From Nostoc sp. KVJ3 (GTDB lineage Bacteria > Cyanobacteriota > Cyanobacteriia > Cyanobacteriales > Nostocaceae): 64,000 bases of DNA. A program made the translations under genes and the position numbers. Below are positions 26,257-34,702 of the stretch, in pieces. The notes beneath the pieces are model-generated. The model ran no database searches. It was given only the letters and a program-made list of their open reading frames with translations, and was not told where the DNA came from. The stretch lies in contig NZ_WWFG01000002.1 of NCBI RefSeq assembly GCF_026127265.1, positions 372,001 through 436,000 on the forward strand. Direction: 5' to 3'. Position 1 is the first letter of the stretch, and each line of letters starts with the position of its first letter.

Positions 26257-27081
26257 ATGCGGAAAATCGCTATTTATGGAAGAGGGGGAGTTGGCAAATC
26301 CACAACGACTCAAAACGTAGTGGCTGGACTGAGCGATATGAGCCGTAAGGTGATGGTTGTAGGGTGTGACTCGAAAGCAGACTCCACGCGGCTCCTTTTG
26401 GGGGGATTTCACCAGAAGATTGTACTTGATACGTTGCGTAAAGAAGAAGATGACGTGAATTTAGCAGACTTCCGTCAGGAGGGATGGGGGAAGACGCTGT
26501 GTGTGGAATCGGGGGGGCCGGAGCCTGGTGTGGGATGTACAGGTAGAGGCATTCTGACATCAATTGGGTTGCTGGAACAACTCGGTGCTTATGATGATGC
26601 AGTTAGACTTGATTATACATTTTATGATGGTCTGGGTGACGTGGTATGCGGTGGATTTGTCATGCCCATTCGTGAACGTAAGGCTCAAGAGGTTTACCTT
26701 ATCACTTCTGGGGAAATTATGGCGATGTATACCGTCAACAACATCTGCCGAAGCATTCAAAAGTATGCTCCCATAGGCGGTATACGTCTAGGAGGATTGA
26801 TTTGCAACTCTCGCAAAGTCCATCGGGAAGATGATTTGATCAAAGCTCTGGCAGAGAAACTAGGGACTCAAATGATCTACTCCATACCCAGAGACAATAT
26901 GGTGCAACGGGCAGAGTTTCACCGCAAAACTGTAATTGAGTATGCTCCTGAGTGCGAACAGGCGCAGCACTATCGCAACCTGGCAACGGCAATTGACGAG
27001 AATACAGATTTTGTAACTCCGAAATCTATGCCTAGCGATCGCCTTGAGGAACTGCTGGTAAAGTTTGGGTTGTTCGACTAG
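26257..27081 (+). CDS. Divergent nitrogenase Fe-protein (NifH/AnfH/VnfH-like)
   Basis: A 274-residue homodimeric Fe-protein homologue. Cluster ligands Cys94 (GVGCTGRG) and Cys131 (GDVVCGGF) are kept, as is Arg97, the usual ADP-ribosylation site. The P-loop reads GRGGVGKS: the deviant-Walker-A signature lysine (Lys10 of NifH) is arginine at position 9. The GCDPKADS switch is GCDSKADS and YDVLGD is YDGLGD. Length and the ending EELLVKFGLFD resemble AnfH/VnfH of the alternative nitrogenases. It is the first of a plus-strand series (unknown 128-aa gene, repressor, nifV). It may be reductase for the orphan component-1-like pair, a maturation factor, or a decaying second VnfH. Confidence 0.85.
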   Translation: MRKIAIYGRGGVGKSTTTQNVVAGLSDMSRKVMVVGCDSKADSTRLLLGGFHQKIVLDTLRKEEDDVNLADFRQEGWGKTLCVESGGPEPGVGCTGRGILTSIGLLEQLGAYDDAVRLDYTFYDGLGDVVCGGFVMPIRERKAQEVYLITSGEIMAMYTVNNICRSIQKYAPIGGIRLGGLICNSRKVHREDDLIKALAEKLGTQMIYSIPRDNMVQRAEFHRKTVIEYAPECEQAQHYRNLATAIDENTDFVTPKSMPSDRLEELLVKFGLFD

Positions 27082-27243
27082 GACGATGCAGTAGGGATCA
27101 TCCCTAATATAAGGTGTCTGGAGCAATTGGCAACCTCTGACTCGAAAAAGCAGAAAAAACTGCGTAAGTTTCCTACCACTATTTGAGAAATCGACGTAAC
27201 CACGTCAAAATTTATCTACCTCATTGAAGGAGTAGAACTTATT

Positions 27244-27630
27244 ATGTTGACTGAAGAGGTATTAGTCCAAAAATTTACTACTGTAGTCAAGGGGCGTTGT
27301 GCCAAACTAGGCGAGTTGCTCCAGTACTGCCACGTCGAACTCGTAAACTCTTACTGGGGCTGCCCTCCAAAACTTATACAACATTTTGTTGTTTATTATC
27401 CTAATATGCTGTTTGCCTCAATTAATGCCAACAAAGACGTTTTTAGAGGCGTTGCCGAAGATTTGGGGATATCGAATGCTGTTTGCATAAACGCCACACG
27501 CATTATTCGCGATCCCGTCTCAAGGTTGAAAGAAAAGAACCCAATCCTCTGGTTGGAACTCCAGTGGGTGGCGGTACCAACTAAAAAAGGCAATTGGCAT
27601 CTAGATCGGGATTTACCGCACTCGGACTAA
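27244..27630 (+). CDS. Unknown 128-residue protein downstream of the Fe-protein-like gene
   Basis: I do not recognise this protein. It is soluble and mixed alpha/beta in character, with four cysteines (CAKLGELLQYC, WGCPP, AVCINA) and a tryptophan-rich end. A good GAAGGAG lies about 11 bases before the ATG, and codon use resembles the neighbours, so it is probably real. Its place between a Fe-protein-like gene and a VnfR-like repressor suggests a role in alternative nitrogenase or metal handling; that is inference only. Confidence 0.6.
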   Translation: MLTEEVLVQKFTTVVKGRCAKLGELLQYCHVELVNSYWGCPPKLIQHFVVYYPNMLFASINANKDVFRGVAEDLGISNAVCINATRIIRDPVSRLKEKNPILWLELQWVAVPTKKGNWHLDRDLPHSD

Positions 27631-27883
27631 AGCTGAAAGTTCGCCTTGGTTAGCAAATGATCAAAAGGCGATCGCTAGCTTCGCCTACTTCAACGCTAAA
27701 ATAGTAGCCAAAGATGCAAGTATTTTAGCAATATGTATGTTAAGCTTGCAAAAAGATCAGCGAAATTGTCAAAACATTAATATGTCTTCCAACAAAAACG
27801 CCAAACACTAGAAAACCTTGCTATTGCCCTAACAGATTTAACTTTGTCCGTTGCAGCTTTTTCTAACGGAGAGATACAGCCTC

Positions 27884-29140
27884 ATGAAACTGGATGTGAA
27901 TCTTTGCAATAATCTAAAGTCAATTAGAACTCGCTTAGGCATGAGCCAGCAAGAATTGGCTAATATAGCTGGCGTAACTCGTCAGAGTATTGGTGGTGTG
28001 GAATCTGGACAATATGCTCCTTCTGTTGCTATGTCACTGCGTTTAGCCAAGGCGCTTGGCTGCCAAGTCGAGGACTTATTCTGGTTTGAGCAAGATTTAC
28101 CAGAAGTTGAGGCAATTCTTACTGGATCAGCCCCTAAGCAACAGCAATTGCGAGTTAGTCTAGCGCGGGTTGGGGATCAATGGATCGCTTATCCCCTCGT
28201 TGGGAATGATGCTTTTCGGATCGAAATGATTCCGGCTGATGGTGAGACAGTGGCGGTGAAGTACCCCATTGTAGGAACTGGAGAATCCGTAAGAGTGAAG
28301 GGATTATCCAGCATAAGCAAATTACCATTAGCGTCGGAGGTAGCGACACAGGAACTTCACCCAGCGAGTGAAGCACAGAGTCAGATCGGTACAAATAAAG
28401 TCCAGGTTCGGCTTCTGGATGATATAGACAAACTGCACAATACAGTTGTGATTGCTGGTTGTACACCTGTACTTTCCCTCTTGGCAAGAGCAACTGAACG
28501 TTGGCATCCAAAACTGCGAATTCATTATCGTTTCGCCCACAGCACGGCTGCATTGCGTAGTCTGTGCCGAGGTGAAGTTCACATTGCCGGGATGCACTTA
28601 TACAATGCTGATACTGGGGAACATAACATCCCCTTTGTGCGGGAAGCCTTAACAGGTAAGAGTGCCGTTTTGATTACCCTTGGAGTTTGGGAAGAAGGTT
28701 TGTTAGTCCCATCAGGGAACCCAATGGGAGTTAAAACAGTTTCCGACTTAGTAGAATTTGGAGCTACTATTGTCACCCATGAAGTGGGTTCTGGCAGTCG
28801 GATGCTTTTAGAACGGAAACTCCAAGAAGAAGGAGTGCCATTGCATAAAGTTAAAGGATCTGACCATATTGTTCACAGCCATCAAGATGTTGCTTTGTCT
28901 GTAGTCTCAGGAATCGCTGATGCAGGTATCAGTACGGCATCTATAGCTGCTGCCTTTGGGTTAGGATTTATCCCCCTTCATCGAGCGCGATATGACTTGG
29001 TGATTATTAAAGAATACTTAGAAGAAGAACCAGTAAAGCAGTTTCTTAGTATCTTGGGACATCGGCTAGTCCAATCGCAATTAGAAATTCTCGGCGGCTA
29101 TGACATTAGCAATATTGGGGAAGTTGTAGCAAACATTTAA
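27884..29140 (+). CDS. vnfR: VnfR-like repressor: XRE helix-turn-helix with PBP-like sensor domain
   Basis: A 418-residue regulator. Residues about 8-65 form an XRE-type helix-turn-helix (TRLGMSQQELANIAGVTRQ). The C-terminal half is a periplasmic-binding-protein-like domain of the kind fused to oxyanion regulators (VVIAGCTPVLSLLA and GSGSRMLLERKLQEEG). Anabaena variabilis uses two such repressors, VnfR1 and VnfR2, to shut off vnf genes when molybdenum is present. A paralogue is at 48803-49936. This one has about 45 additional residues between the two halves (roughly 125-170). ATG at 27884 chosen over one at 27851 because a GGAG precedes it and the paralogue starts there. Which VnfR number it is cannot be said. 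Confidence 0.8.
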   Translation: MKLDVNLCNNLKSIRTRLGMSQQELANIAGVTRQSIGGVESGQYAPSVAMSLRLAKALGCQVEDLFWFEQDLPEVEAILTGSAPKQQQLRVSLARVGDQWIAYPLVGNDAFRIEMIPADGETVAVKYPIVGTGESVRVKGLSSISKLPLASEVATQELHPASEAQSQIGTNKVQVRLLDDIDKLHNTVVIAGCTPVLSLLARATERWHPKLRIHYRFAHSTAALRSLCRGEVHIAGMHLYNADTGEHNIPFVREALTGKSAVLITLGVWEEGLLVPSGNPMGVKTVSDLVEFGATIVTHEVGSGSRMLLERKLQEEGVPLHKVKGSDHIVHSHQDVALSVVSGIADAGISTASIAAAFGLGFIPLHRARYDLVIIKEYLEEEPVKQFLSILGHRLVQSQLEILGGYDISNIGEVVANI

Positions 29141-29374
29141 ATAATTCGTAATGGGCTACGCTAACGTAATTCGTAATTACGCTCTCTACGAGACGCTAAA
29201 AGCGTAGCTTGCAACTCTTACAGAGTAAGCGGACTCGCTTTCTCGTGTCGCTAACGTAATTCGTAATTATTAACCCACCACTAAGAAATATGTGTTTTTC
29301 TTTCCATAACTCCAGTTAGCTGCTTCATCGTTCAATTACGAATTACTCAAGTAAATCAAAATCACCCAACAAGT

Positions 29375-30511
29375 ATGAATAATCACTTCTCGATGAATAA
29401 ACATCCGATTCAAATTAACGATACAACCTTACGAGATGGCGAACAAGCGGCAGGTGTAGCTTTTAACGTTGAAGAAAAAATTGCGATCGCTACTTTTCTT
29501 GATGCTATTGGTGTTCCAGAATTGGAAATTGGCGTTCCGGCAATGGGACAAGAAGAAGCAGAGTCAATTAAAATCATTGCCAATCTGGGATTAAACGCCA
29601 AATTACTGGGCTGGAACCGGGCTAAATTGTCCGATATCCAGGCATCAATAGATTGTGGTTTGGAACGGGTGCATATTTCCGTTCCTGTCTCAGAAATTCA
29701 GATTGCCGCCAAGTTTGGGGGTAAGCAGCAGAAAATGCTGGATCTTTTGCGGGATGCAATAAATTTCGCTTGCGATCGCGGTTTATCTGTATCTGTTGGC
29801 GGAGAAGATTCTTCTAGAGCCGATCCATCTTTTTTATTGGATGTGGCGTATTATGCTCAAGAGTTGGGAGCTTTCCGGTTTCGCTTCTGTGACACTGTAG
29901 GAATTCTCGACCCTCTGAACACTTACAGCAAAGTTCGTTCCCTTGTGCATCATCTATTCATTCCCATAGAAATGCATACGCATAATGATTTTGGATTGGC
30001 AATGGCGAACTCGCTAGCTGGTATTGAAGCAGGAGCGCGATCGGTCAACACTACAGTCAATGGGATTGGCGAACGCGCAGGTAATGCAGCGCTGGAAGAA
30101 ATGGTGATGGCACTGAAACACCTCTATGGCATTCCAACGGGGATTAATACAAAACGGTTACTGGAACTATCACGGTTAGTTGCTAAAGCTGCCAACTGGC
30201 CGGTTCCTCCCTGGAAAGCGATCGTGGGTGAAAATACTTTTGCACACGAATCTGGAATTCATGCTCACGGTGTGTTGCAAAATCCGGGTACTTACGAACC
30301 CTTTGCGCCGGAAGATGTTGGTTGGGAACGTCGCCTTGTTGTCGGCAAACATTCTGGTCGGCATCTGATATTTAGTGTGCTGCAAGAACATGGAATCACC
30401 CTCAGTCAGCCAGAAATTCAATCAGTGCTAGATGCTGTCAAGCATCAGTCAGTAAAAGTTAAGCGCAGTCTCACGGTTGAAGAACTTCTGAGTTTGGTTC
30501 CTCAAGGATGA
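29375..30511 (+). CDS. nifV: Homocitrate synthase NifV
   Basis: A 378-residue HMGL-like TIM-barrel enzyme condensing acetyl-CoA with 2-oxoglutarate to homocitrate, the organic ligand of the FeMo and FeV cofactors. It has INDTTLRDGEQAAGVAF at the N terminus, the metal-binding HTHND near residue 207 and NGIGERAGNAALEE. Length matches NifV rather than LeuA. ATG at 29375 or, eight codons later, MNKHPIQ. It lies between a repressor and accessory genes of the vnf island, so it probably serves the vanadium system; a second NifV for the Mo system may be elsewhere. The 234-bp gap before it contains CGTAATTCGTAATT repeats. Confidence 0.93.
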   Translation: MNNHFSMNKHPIQINDTTLRDGEQAAGVAFNVEEKIAIATFLDAIGVPELEIGVPAMGQEEAESIKIIANLGLNAKLLGWNRAKLSDIQASIDCGLERVHISVPVSEIQIAAKFGGKQQKMLDLLRDAINFACDRGLSVSVGGEDSSRADPSFLLDVAYYAQELGAFRFRFCDTVGILDPLNTYSKVRSLVHHLFIPIEMHTHNDFGLAMANSLAGIEAGARSVNTTVNGIGERAGNAALEEMVMALKHLYGIPTGINTKRLLELSRLVAKAANWPVPPWKAIVGENTFAHESGIHAHGVLQNPGTYEPFAPEDVGWERRLVVGKHSGRHLIFSVLQEHGITLSQPEIQSVLDAVKHQSVKVKRSLTVEELLSLVPQG

Positions 30512-30709
30512 ACGCACACATCTACCAAGACATTAAGTTGAATTGTGCTTTTACCCATCAACACATCAATATGTTTCAGTCAGTTTGACTAGAGAAGACT
30601 TGAATCAAAAGTGAAGTTGGTTAAGAACACATAACAATTCCGTCTCAGGTTATTGCTCAGTATTATTGTATCAATTGCTATAATTTTACCAAATATGTTG
30701 GTATTAACT

Positions 30710-30907
30710 ATGCCGAGAAAAGAGCAAGGATGGATCACTTTTCAACTGTCTTTAGAAGAACGGCAACTTCTAGAGCAGTACTGTCAATATTTTCAATGCA
30801 CTAAAACTGATGTGTTGCGCTCCTTGTTGCGTAGTCTCCAGCCAAAATTACTCAAACAGCAGGGGAAGCAGTTTGATTCTATGGAGGTTGAGATCGACTT
30901 ACTTTGA
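30710..30907 (+). CDS. Small 65-residue protein, possible ribbon-helix-helix type
   Basis: Starts MPRKEQGWITFQLSLEERQ. The layout, one beta-like strand followed by helices with YCQYFQCTKTDVLRSLLRSL, resembles small CopG-like DNA-binding proteins, but this is only a resemblance. A longer hydrophobic N-terminal extension from 30653 is open but implausible. It may regulate neighbouring genes or be an antitoxin without visible toxin. Confidence 0.5.
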   Translation: MPRKEQGWITFQLSLEERQLLEQYCQYFQCTKTDVLRSLLRSLQPKLLKQQGKQFDSMEVEIDLL

Positions 30908-31004
30908 GTAGTGGTACGAGTTGTCTTACACCTAAACAAATTTGCAATGGGGTTGGTAATCCCCTCTGAAATCGTCAAAAAGTGTTCAGGTTCAAAAGTT
31001 GAGT

Positions 31005-31214
31005 ATGACAAATCCTACAAAACTACTGCGATCGCCCTACGGTGAGGTTCCTTTCAATTACGAAGTTGGCTGGAACGATTTTCTAACTGTTCCGGTAATG
31101 AAACTTCTGCGGCTTGAGCAGAGTTTCTTGGTGCAGAGATAAATCAGATTGTTGATGTTCCAATACCACTTGATGTTCAGGGTAGTCAGGATTGGTTAAT
31201 TCTAGTAAAGCATT
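31005..31214. pseudogene. Mosaic relic: 5' end of a nitroreductase gene joined to an antisense TetR fragment
   Basis: From 31005 the plus strand encodes MTNPTKLLRSPYGEVPFN, nearly the start of the intact nitroreductase at 32029 (MTNPTELLRSRYGEVPFN). At about 31083 homology switches to the TetR gene: 31083-31214 matches plus-strand 38611-38740, where tetR runs on the minus strand. A 45-codon chimeric frame ends at 31142. The relic records a deleted nitroreductase-tetR pair and is not expected to function. Confidence 0.75.
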
Positions 31215-31224
31215 TTTTTCTACC

Positions 31225-31935
31225 ATGCTTAATTTTCAATCTATTCGTGCCACAGCAATGCAAAAAGTCCCATATAACTGGGCTTTGATCAAAAACTTGC
31301 TTTCACCAGAAGCAAGCTTAGAACTAACTGCGAGTTTTCCCCATGAGGAGTTTCGCCTGTCGGAGGGAGAGGGATACGGATACTCCTGGGGAAAGATGCT
31401 TGCAACTAGCGAGGATATTTCCTTGATGCTCAAATCTAGCGATAATCGCTGGCGAGAACGGATGGCACAAGGCAGACTTACTTATGACTTAAGACACCTT
31501 AGTAAAGTCTGGCGACAGTTGATAGAAGGACTGTGGACAGATTCTTACCGCGCAGCAATAGCGGAAATGTCTGGATTGGAACTAAAAGACTGTGTAATGG
31601 ATATTGGATTTCGCCGATATCAATTAGGACAGTTGCATCACCCTCATACAGACGAACCGAACAAAGTTTTAACTCATCTGCTATTTTTCAATCAACAATG
31701 GTCTGTAAACTGGGGAGGCTGTTTGCGAATTCTTAAAGACTCCCAGCCAGAATCTGCTTTCCAAGATATTTTACCTCTGAGCGATTCCTCAGTTGCGATC
31801 GCCCGTTCTGATAATTCTTGGCATACCGTAACTCCCCTTACTTGCCCTGCATCTGAGTATCGGCTAGCTTTACGAGTTGCTTTTTTTCGGAGCGATCGCC
31901 TTTCAGATTTCGGAGAAACCCAGCTAGCTGCGTAG
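31225..31935 (+). CDS. 2-oxoglutarate/Fe(II)-dependent oxygenase-like protein
   Basis: A 236-residue double-stranded beta-helix protein of the 2OG-Fe(II) oxygenase fold. The iron triad appears as HTD (in LHHPHTDEPNK) and the distal histidine in SWHTVTPL; an arginine in SEYRLALRV could bind 2-oxoglutarate. Cyanobacterial relatives with prolyl-hydroxylase-like domains are mostly uncharacterised. ATG at 31225 is preferred; one eight codons later is possible. It follows directly after the mosaic relic and precedes the nitroreductase by 93 bp. Confidence 0.7.
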   Translation: MLNFQSIRATAMQKVPYNWALIKNLLSPEASLELTASFPHEEFRLSEGEGYGYSWGKMLATSEDISLMLKSSDNRWRERMAQGRLTYDLRHLSKVWRQLIEGLWTDSYRAAIAEMSGLELKDCVMDIGFRRYQLGQLHHPHTDEPNKVLTHLLFFNQQWSVNWGGCLRILKDSQPESAFQDILPLSDSSVAIARSDNSWHTVTPLTCPASEYRLALRVAFFRSDRLSDFGETQLAA

Positions 31936-32028
31936 CAATCAAGTATCTTCTCTCTACCTTTGTCAGAAAATCAGCCTCCTGATTTTCTGCTTCTTCCTTA
32001 TTTATCGTTGTTGATAATTCCTTTGACT

Positions 32029-32850
32029 ATGACTAATCCTACAGAACTACTGCGATCGCGCTACGGTGAAGTTCCCTTCAATCACGAAATTGACTGGAAC
32101 GCATCTCTAGAAACGCTAATAGCTCACCGTTCAGTCCGGTCTTATCTATCCGATCCTTTACCACCAGGAACCCTAGAATGGCTAGTTGCTGCTGCTCAAT
32201 CTGCTCCTAGTTCAGCTAATATGCAAACCTGGAGTGTGGTAGCGATTGAAGATCCAGAGCGTAAAGCAGAATTATGCAAGCTAGCTAATAACCAAGTATG
32301 GATTAACCAAGCTCCTGTATTCTTCGTTTGGTTAGCAGATTTAGGTCGTCTAGCTCATGTTGCCCTAAGTCGCGGACTAACTCCCGTAGCTCTGGATTAC
32401 GTAGAACTGTTGGTTAAAGCCATAGTCGATGCTTCAGTCGCAGCGCAAAATGCGATTGTCGCTGCTGAATCTGTTGGTTTAGGAACGGTGTATATCGGCG
32501 CAATCCGCAAAAGTACTCAAGAGGTAGCCACATTATTGAATTTGCCACCTTTTGTATTCCCTGTGTTTGGGTTGTGTGTGGGTTATCCCAATCCTGAAGC
32601 GCAACCTGCTGTTAAGCCGCGTTTACCTCAGCCAGCCGTATTCCACCGGGAAACCTATAAATTGGCAGAGCAAGATGAAGCGATCGCTCACTACAATGAT
32701 ATCATGAAAGAGTTCTACACTGAACAAAAGATGAATGTCGCTGGTGATTGGTCGCAACACTCAGCCGAGCGAATAGCCACTTTAGACTATTTAAAAGGGT
32801 GCAAGGATTTGCGTGAGACTCTGAATAACTTCGGCTTCAAGTTGCTATAA
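32029..32850 (+). CDS. Nitroreductase family protein (NfsA/FRP-like flavin oxidoreductase)
   Basis: A 273-residue FMN enzyme using NAD(P)H. The N-terminal flavin-binding RSVRSYLSDPLP and SAPSSANMQTWSVV motifs and the VYIGAIRKS and LCVGYPNPEAQPAVKPRLP segments are typical of NfsA/FRP-type nitroreductases. The ATG at 32029 is chosen because the relic at 31005 preserves the same start. Substrates are likely nitro compounds, quinones or flavin; a link to vanadate reduction would be speculation. Confidence 0.85.
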   Translation: MTNPTELLRSRYGEVPFNHEIDWNASLETLIAHRSVRSYLSDPLPPGTLEWLVAAAQSAPSSANMQTWSVVAIEDPERKAELCKLANNQVWINQAPVFFVWLADLGRLAHVALSRGLTPVALDYVELLVKAIVDASVAAQNAIVAAESVGLGTVYIGAIRKSTQEVATLLNLPPFVFPVFGLCVGYPNPEAQPAVKPRLPQPAVFHRETYKLAEQDEAIAHYNDIMKEFYTEQKMNVAGDWSQHSAERIATLDYLKGCKDLRETLNNFGFKLL

Positions 32851-33389
32851 AAGGAGTCAACAGCAAGAAGATACAAAGACATGGTAAGCATCCATTGTAC
32901 CTCTAGTTTTAAACAAGCTACGCGCAAGAGGATAACTTTTAATGTCTGCACCAAAGCTTCTGAGGCTTAAAGACTCACAACCCTACACCCAGTCTCAAAA
33001 GATAATTTCGGTGCGTAAGTCTAAGGGATAGATATAGAACTTACGCACTATGAAAAAATTATGTTGTTGCGATCGCTACACTCGCATACTCCTGCAAAGA
33101 AGCAAGCTACACGGAGCATCTCCAAAAGTTGCAATCTCAAGTTTTCAGTGCATAAATCCTAAAATAGACCAGTTAACTTACCAGATATAGCAATTCTCCT
33201 GCTTGAAACCTTTGTACGAATTTGGGGAATCTGAAGGCATTTAAGCAGTCAATAGGCGAAAGATTTAATGGGTATTCCAGCAAGCTTTATCTTTCAAAAA
33301 AGGGCTGAACTCTAAGAATCGTTCTTGTTATGAGAATTGCTGACTAAAAATGTAGAATCAACCCGCGAAACAGAAAGGAGCTTCAGACA
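32851..33389. other. Intergenic region with a TGCGTAAGT palindrome
   Basis: No gene is supported. GTGCGTAAGT at about 33012 and its inverse ACTTACGCAC ending at about 33049 form an inverted repeat related to the GGACTTACGC element ends seen at 22982. HIP1 and AAGCTAC repeats also occur. Confidence 0.5.
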
Positions 33390-33617
33390 ATGAATAATTT
33401 ATCTACCAAAGACCTCAACAGACTACGCTCTCAAAGCAAAATAATTGTTAGTCGAGTCGAGATTTTCATCGAAACTTACTTATCAGAAACCTCCCTTGAT
33501 GAGGATCTGGTTAACGAAACCTTACAAGAGATCATCAAAGCTGCGAATAACTTAACAACCGCAGCATCCAAGATGAAAACTGCCGAAACTGTACATAACC
33601 TCAACGGTTCCAAATAG
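33390..33617 (+). CDS. Small unknown protein, 75 residues, helical
   Basis: A clear Shine-Dalgarno (AAAGGAG) lies 10 bases before the ATG. The protein is acidic to neutral and predicted helical throughout (LNRLRSQSKIIVSRVEIFIE and LVNETLQEIIKAANNLTTA). I do not recognise a family. It is followed by an AGATCCCC hairpin that could end its transcript. Confidence 0.55.
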   Translation: MNNLSTKDLNRLRSQSKIIVSRVEIFIETYLSETSLDEDLVNETLQEIIKAANNLTTAASKMKTAETVHNLNGSK

Positions 33618-33645
33618 TTTAATAGGGCTAAGTTCGTGAGTAACA

Positions 33646-33678
33646 AGATCCCCGGTTTCTTAAAGAACTCGGGGATCT
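33646..33678. terminator. AGATCCCCG hairpin
   Basis: AGATCCCCG at 33646 pairs perfectly with CGGGGATCT ending at 33678 around an AT-rich loop. It is the same dispersed hairpin type as at 6172, here 29 bases after the small gene. Confidence 0.5.
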
Positions 33679-33814
33679 GAACCTCTCAATTTTCACAAAT
33701 CAAATAGGATTTCTATAGCTAAATAATAGGGATTGAATACAGTTCCGTTAGCGGATAGCTAAGGTTTAGCCCGTGCTGAGTAATCGATGCTAGATACTCA
33801 GCACTATTTCAGTT

Positions 33815-34330
33815 ATGGAAATAAATGAATCTAGACTGTTAGGAAATACGATGCTCAAAGGGCTAACTTTAAACTTAAATGACTGGTTACAAAGAAATAC
33901 AATTGTACGTAACCTGGAGTTTTTTCAAGATTTTATTATCATTTCTCTCTGCCTTGGTTTATTCTGTGTAATGCTCATCCGACTCGGAGATATGTTCTTC
34001 TCTTTTTTGAGTCCATTAGATTTGCGGCAAGTAACATCTGATATCCTGTTCATTTTGATTTTAGTAGAGTTATTCCGCTTGTTAATCGATCATCTACAAC
34101 AACAGCGAACATCCGTGACCGCAGCAGTAGAAATTACTATTGTTTCTGCTTTAAGAGAGGTAATTTTGCGCGGTGTTCTCGAAATTCCCCGCGACCAAAT
34201 TTGGGGAATAGCTGTATTTTTAGTAGTGTTAACAGGAATCATGGTAGCTTTACCTTGGATATCTCGTTTTCTTGAAAAGGTCAAAACTCCTAACTCAGAA
34301 ACAGCAGAAGAAAACGCAACTATGGGTTGA
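33815..34330 (+). CDS. PsiE-family membrane protein, vup-adjacent
   Basis: A 171-residue four-helix membrane protein (ATG at 33851 would give 159). It shares with the protein at 9807 the sequences IVRNLEFFQDFIII, LILVELFRLLID and VEITIVSALREVILRGVLEI. PsiE function is not established. Its position directly before the vanadate transporter genes is notable because vanadate mimics phosphate, but whether it takes part in vanadate handling is untested. Confidence 0.8.
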   Translation: MEINESRLLGNTMLKGLTLNLNDWLQRNTIVRNLEFFQDFIIISLCLGLFCVMLIRLGDMFFSFLSPLDLRQVTSDILFILILVELFRLLIDHLQQQRTSVTAAVEITIVSALREVILRGVLEIPRDQIWGIAVFLVVLTGIMVALPWISRFLEKVKTPNSETAEENATMG

Positions 34331-34354
34331 AAATCTTATACTTTTTGATTAAGC

Positions 34355-34375
34355 TGTAACCACAAATACTGTTTG
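34355..34375. promoter_or_regulatory. 21-bp element shared with the vnfDG upstream region
   Basis: TGTAACCACAAATACTGTTTG here matches 25616-25636 with one difference, and 39827-39847 (inverse orientation) with one or two. The other two occurrences lie about 410 bases upstream of the two vnfD starts; this one is 330 bases upstream of vupA. It could be a shared operator or a remnant of duplication. Confidence 0.35.
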
Positions 34376-34379
34376 AAGA

Positions 34380-34535
34380 TTAGTTAGCGATCGCAACATT
34401 AACTCTATAGAGATTAGGTTCGAGGGAAAGTTCAGAGGGTTTTAGCTCTGTCAGCGTAATAGACTCTCCCAATAGCCAACTGGCAAAGTCGGCTGAGAAG
34501 TTTTCGGCAAAAAATCGACAAGTATCGTGATACAT
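34380..34535 (-). pseudogene. Truncated Rpn-family transposase/nuclease gene, N-terminal part
   Basis: The minus strand begins MYHDTCRFFAENFSADFASW and continues LLGESITLTELKPSELSLEP, the conserved N terminus of cyanobacterial Rpn/PD-(D/E)XK proteins. After EP the frame leaves the family and stops 11 codons later. No catalytic region remains. Confidence 0.65.
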
Positions 34536-34645
34536 AGACAGATCGTACGGCTTTGTAATACCTAGAATCTTTCTGAGCATCAGAATTGTCTGGAAAACAA
34601 CATAAATGGTTGATTTCCTACTCAATCTTGCTTATACTTCCCAAT

Positions 34646-34656
34646 GTAAGGTTTAC
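34646..34656. promoter_or_regulatory. GTAA-N3-TTAC dyad 46 bp upstream of vupA
   Basis: A short perfect dyad GTAAGGTTTAC within an AT-rich probable promoter. The vnfH upstream region has the longer TGCTGTAA-N2-TTACAGCA dyad at 48427. The common TGTAA/TTAC half-site is suggestive but short. Confidence 0.3.
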
Positions 34657-34702
34657 TTGCGATAGTAAAAAATATTGGCACACAGATTGCTAGGAGAGTG
34701 CA

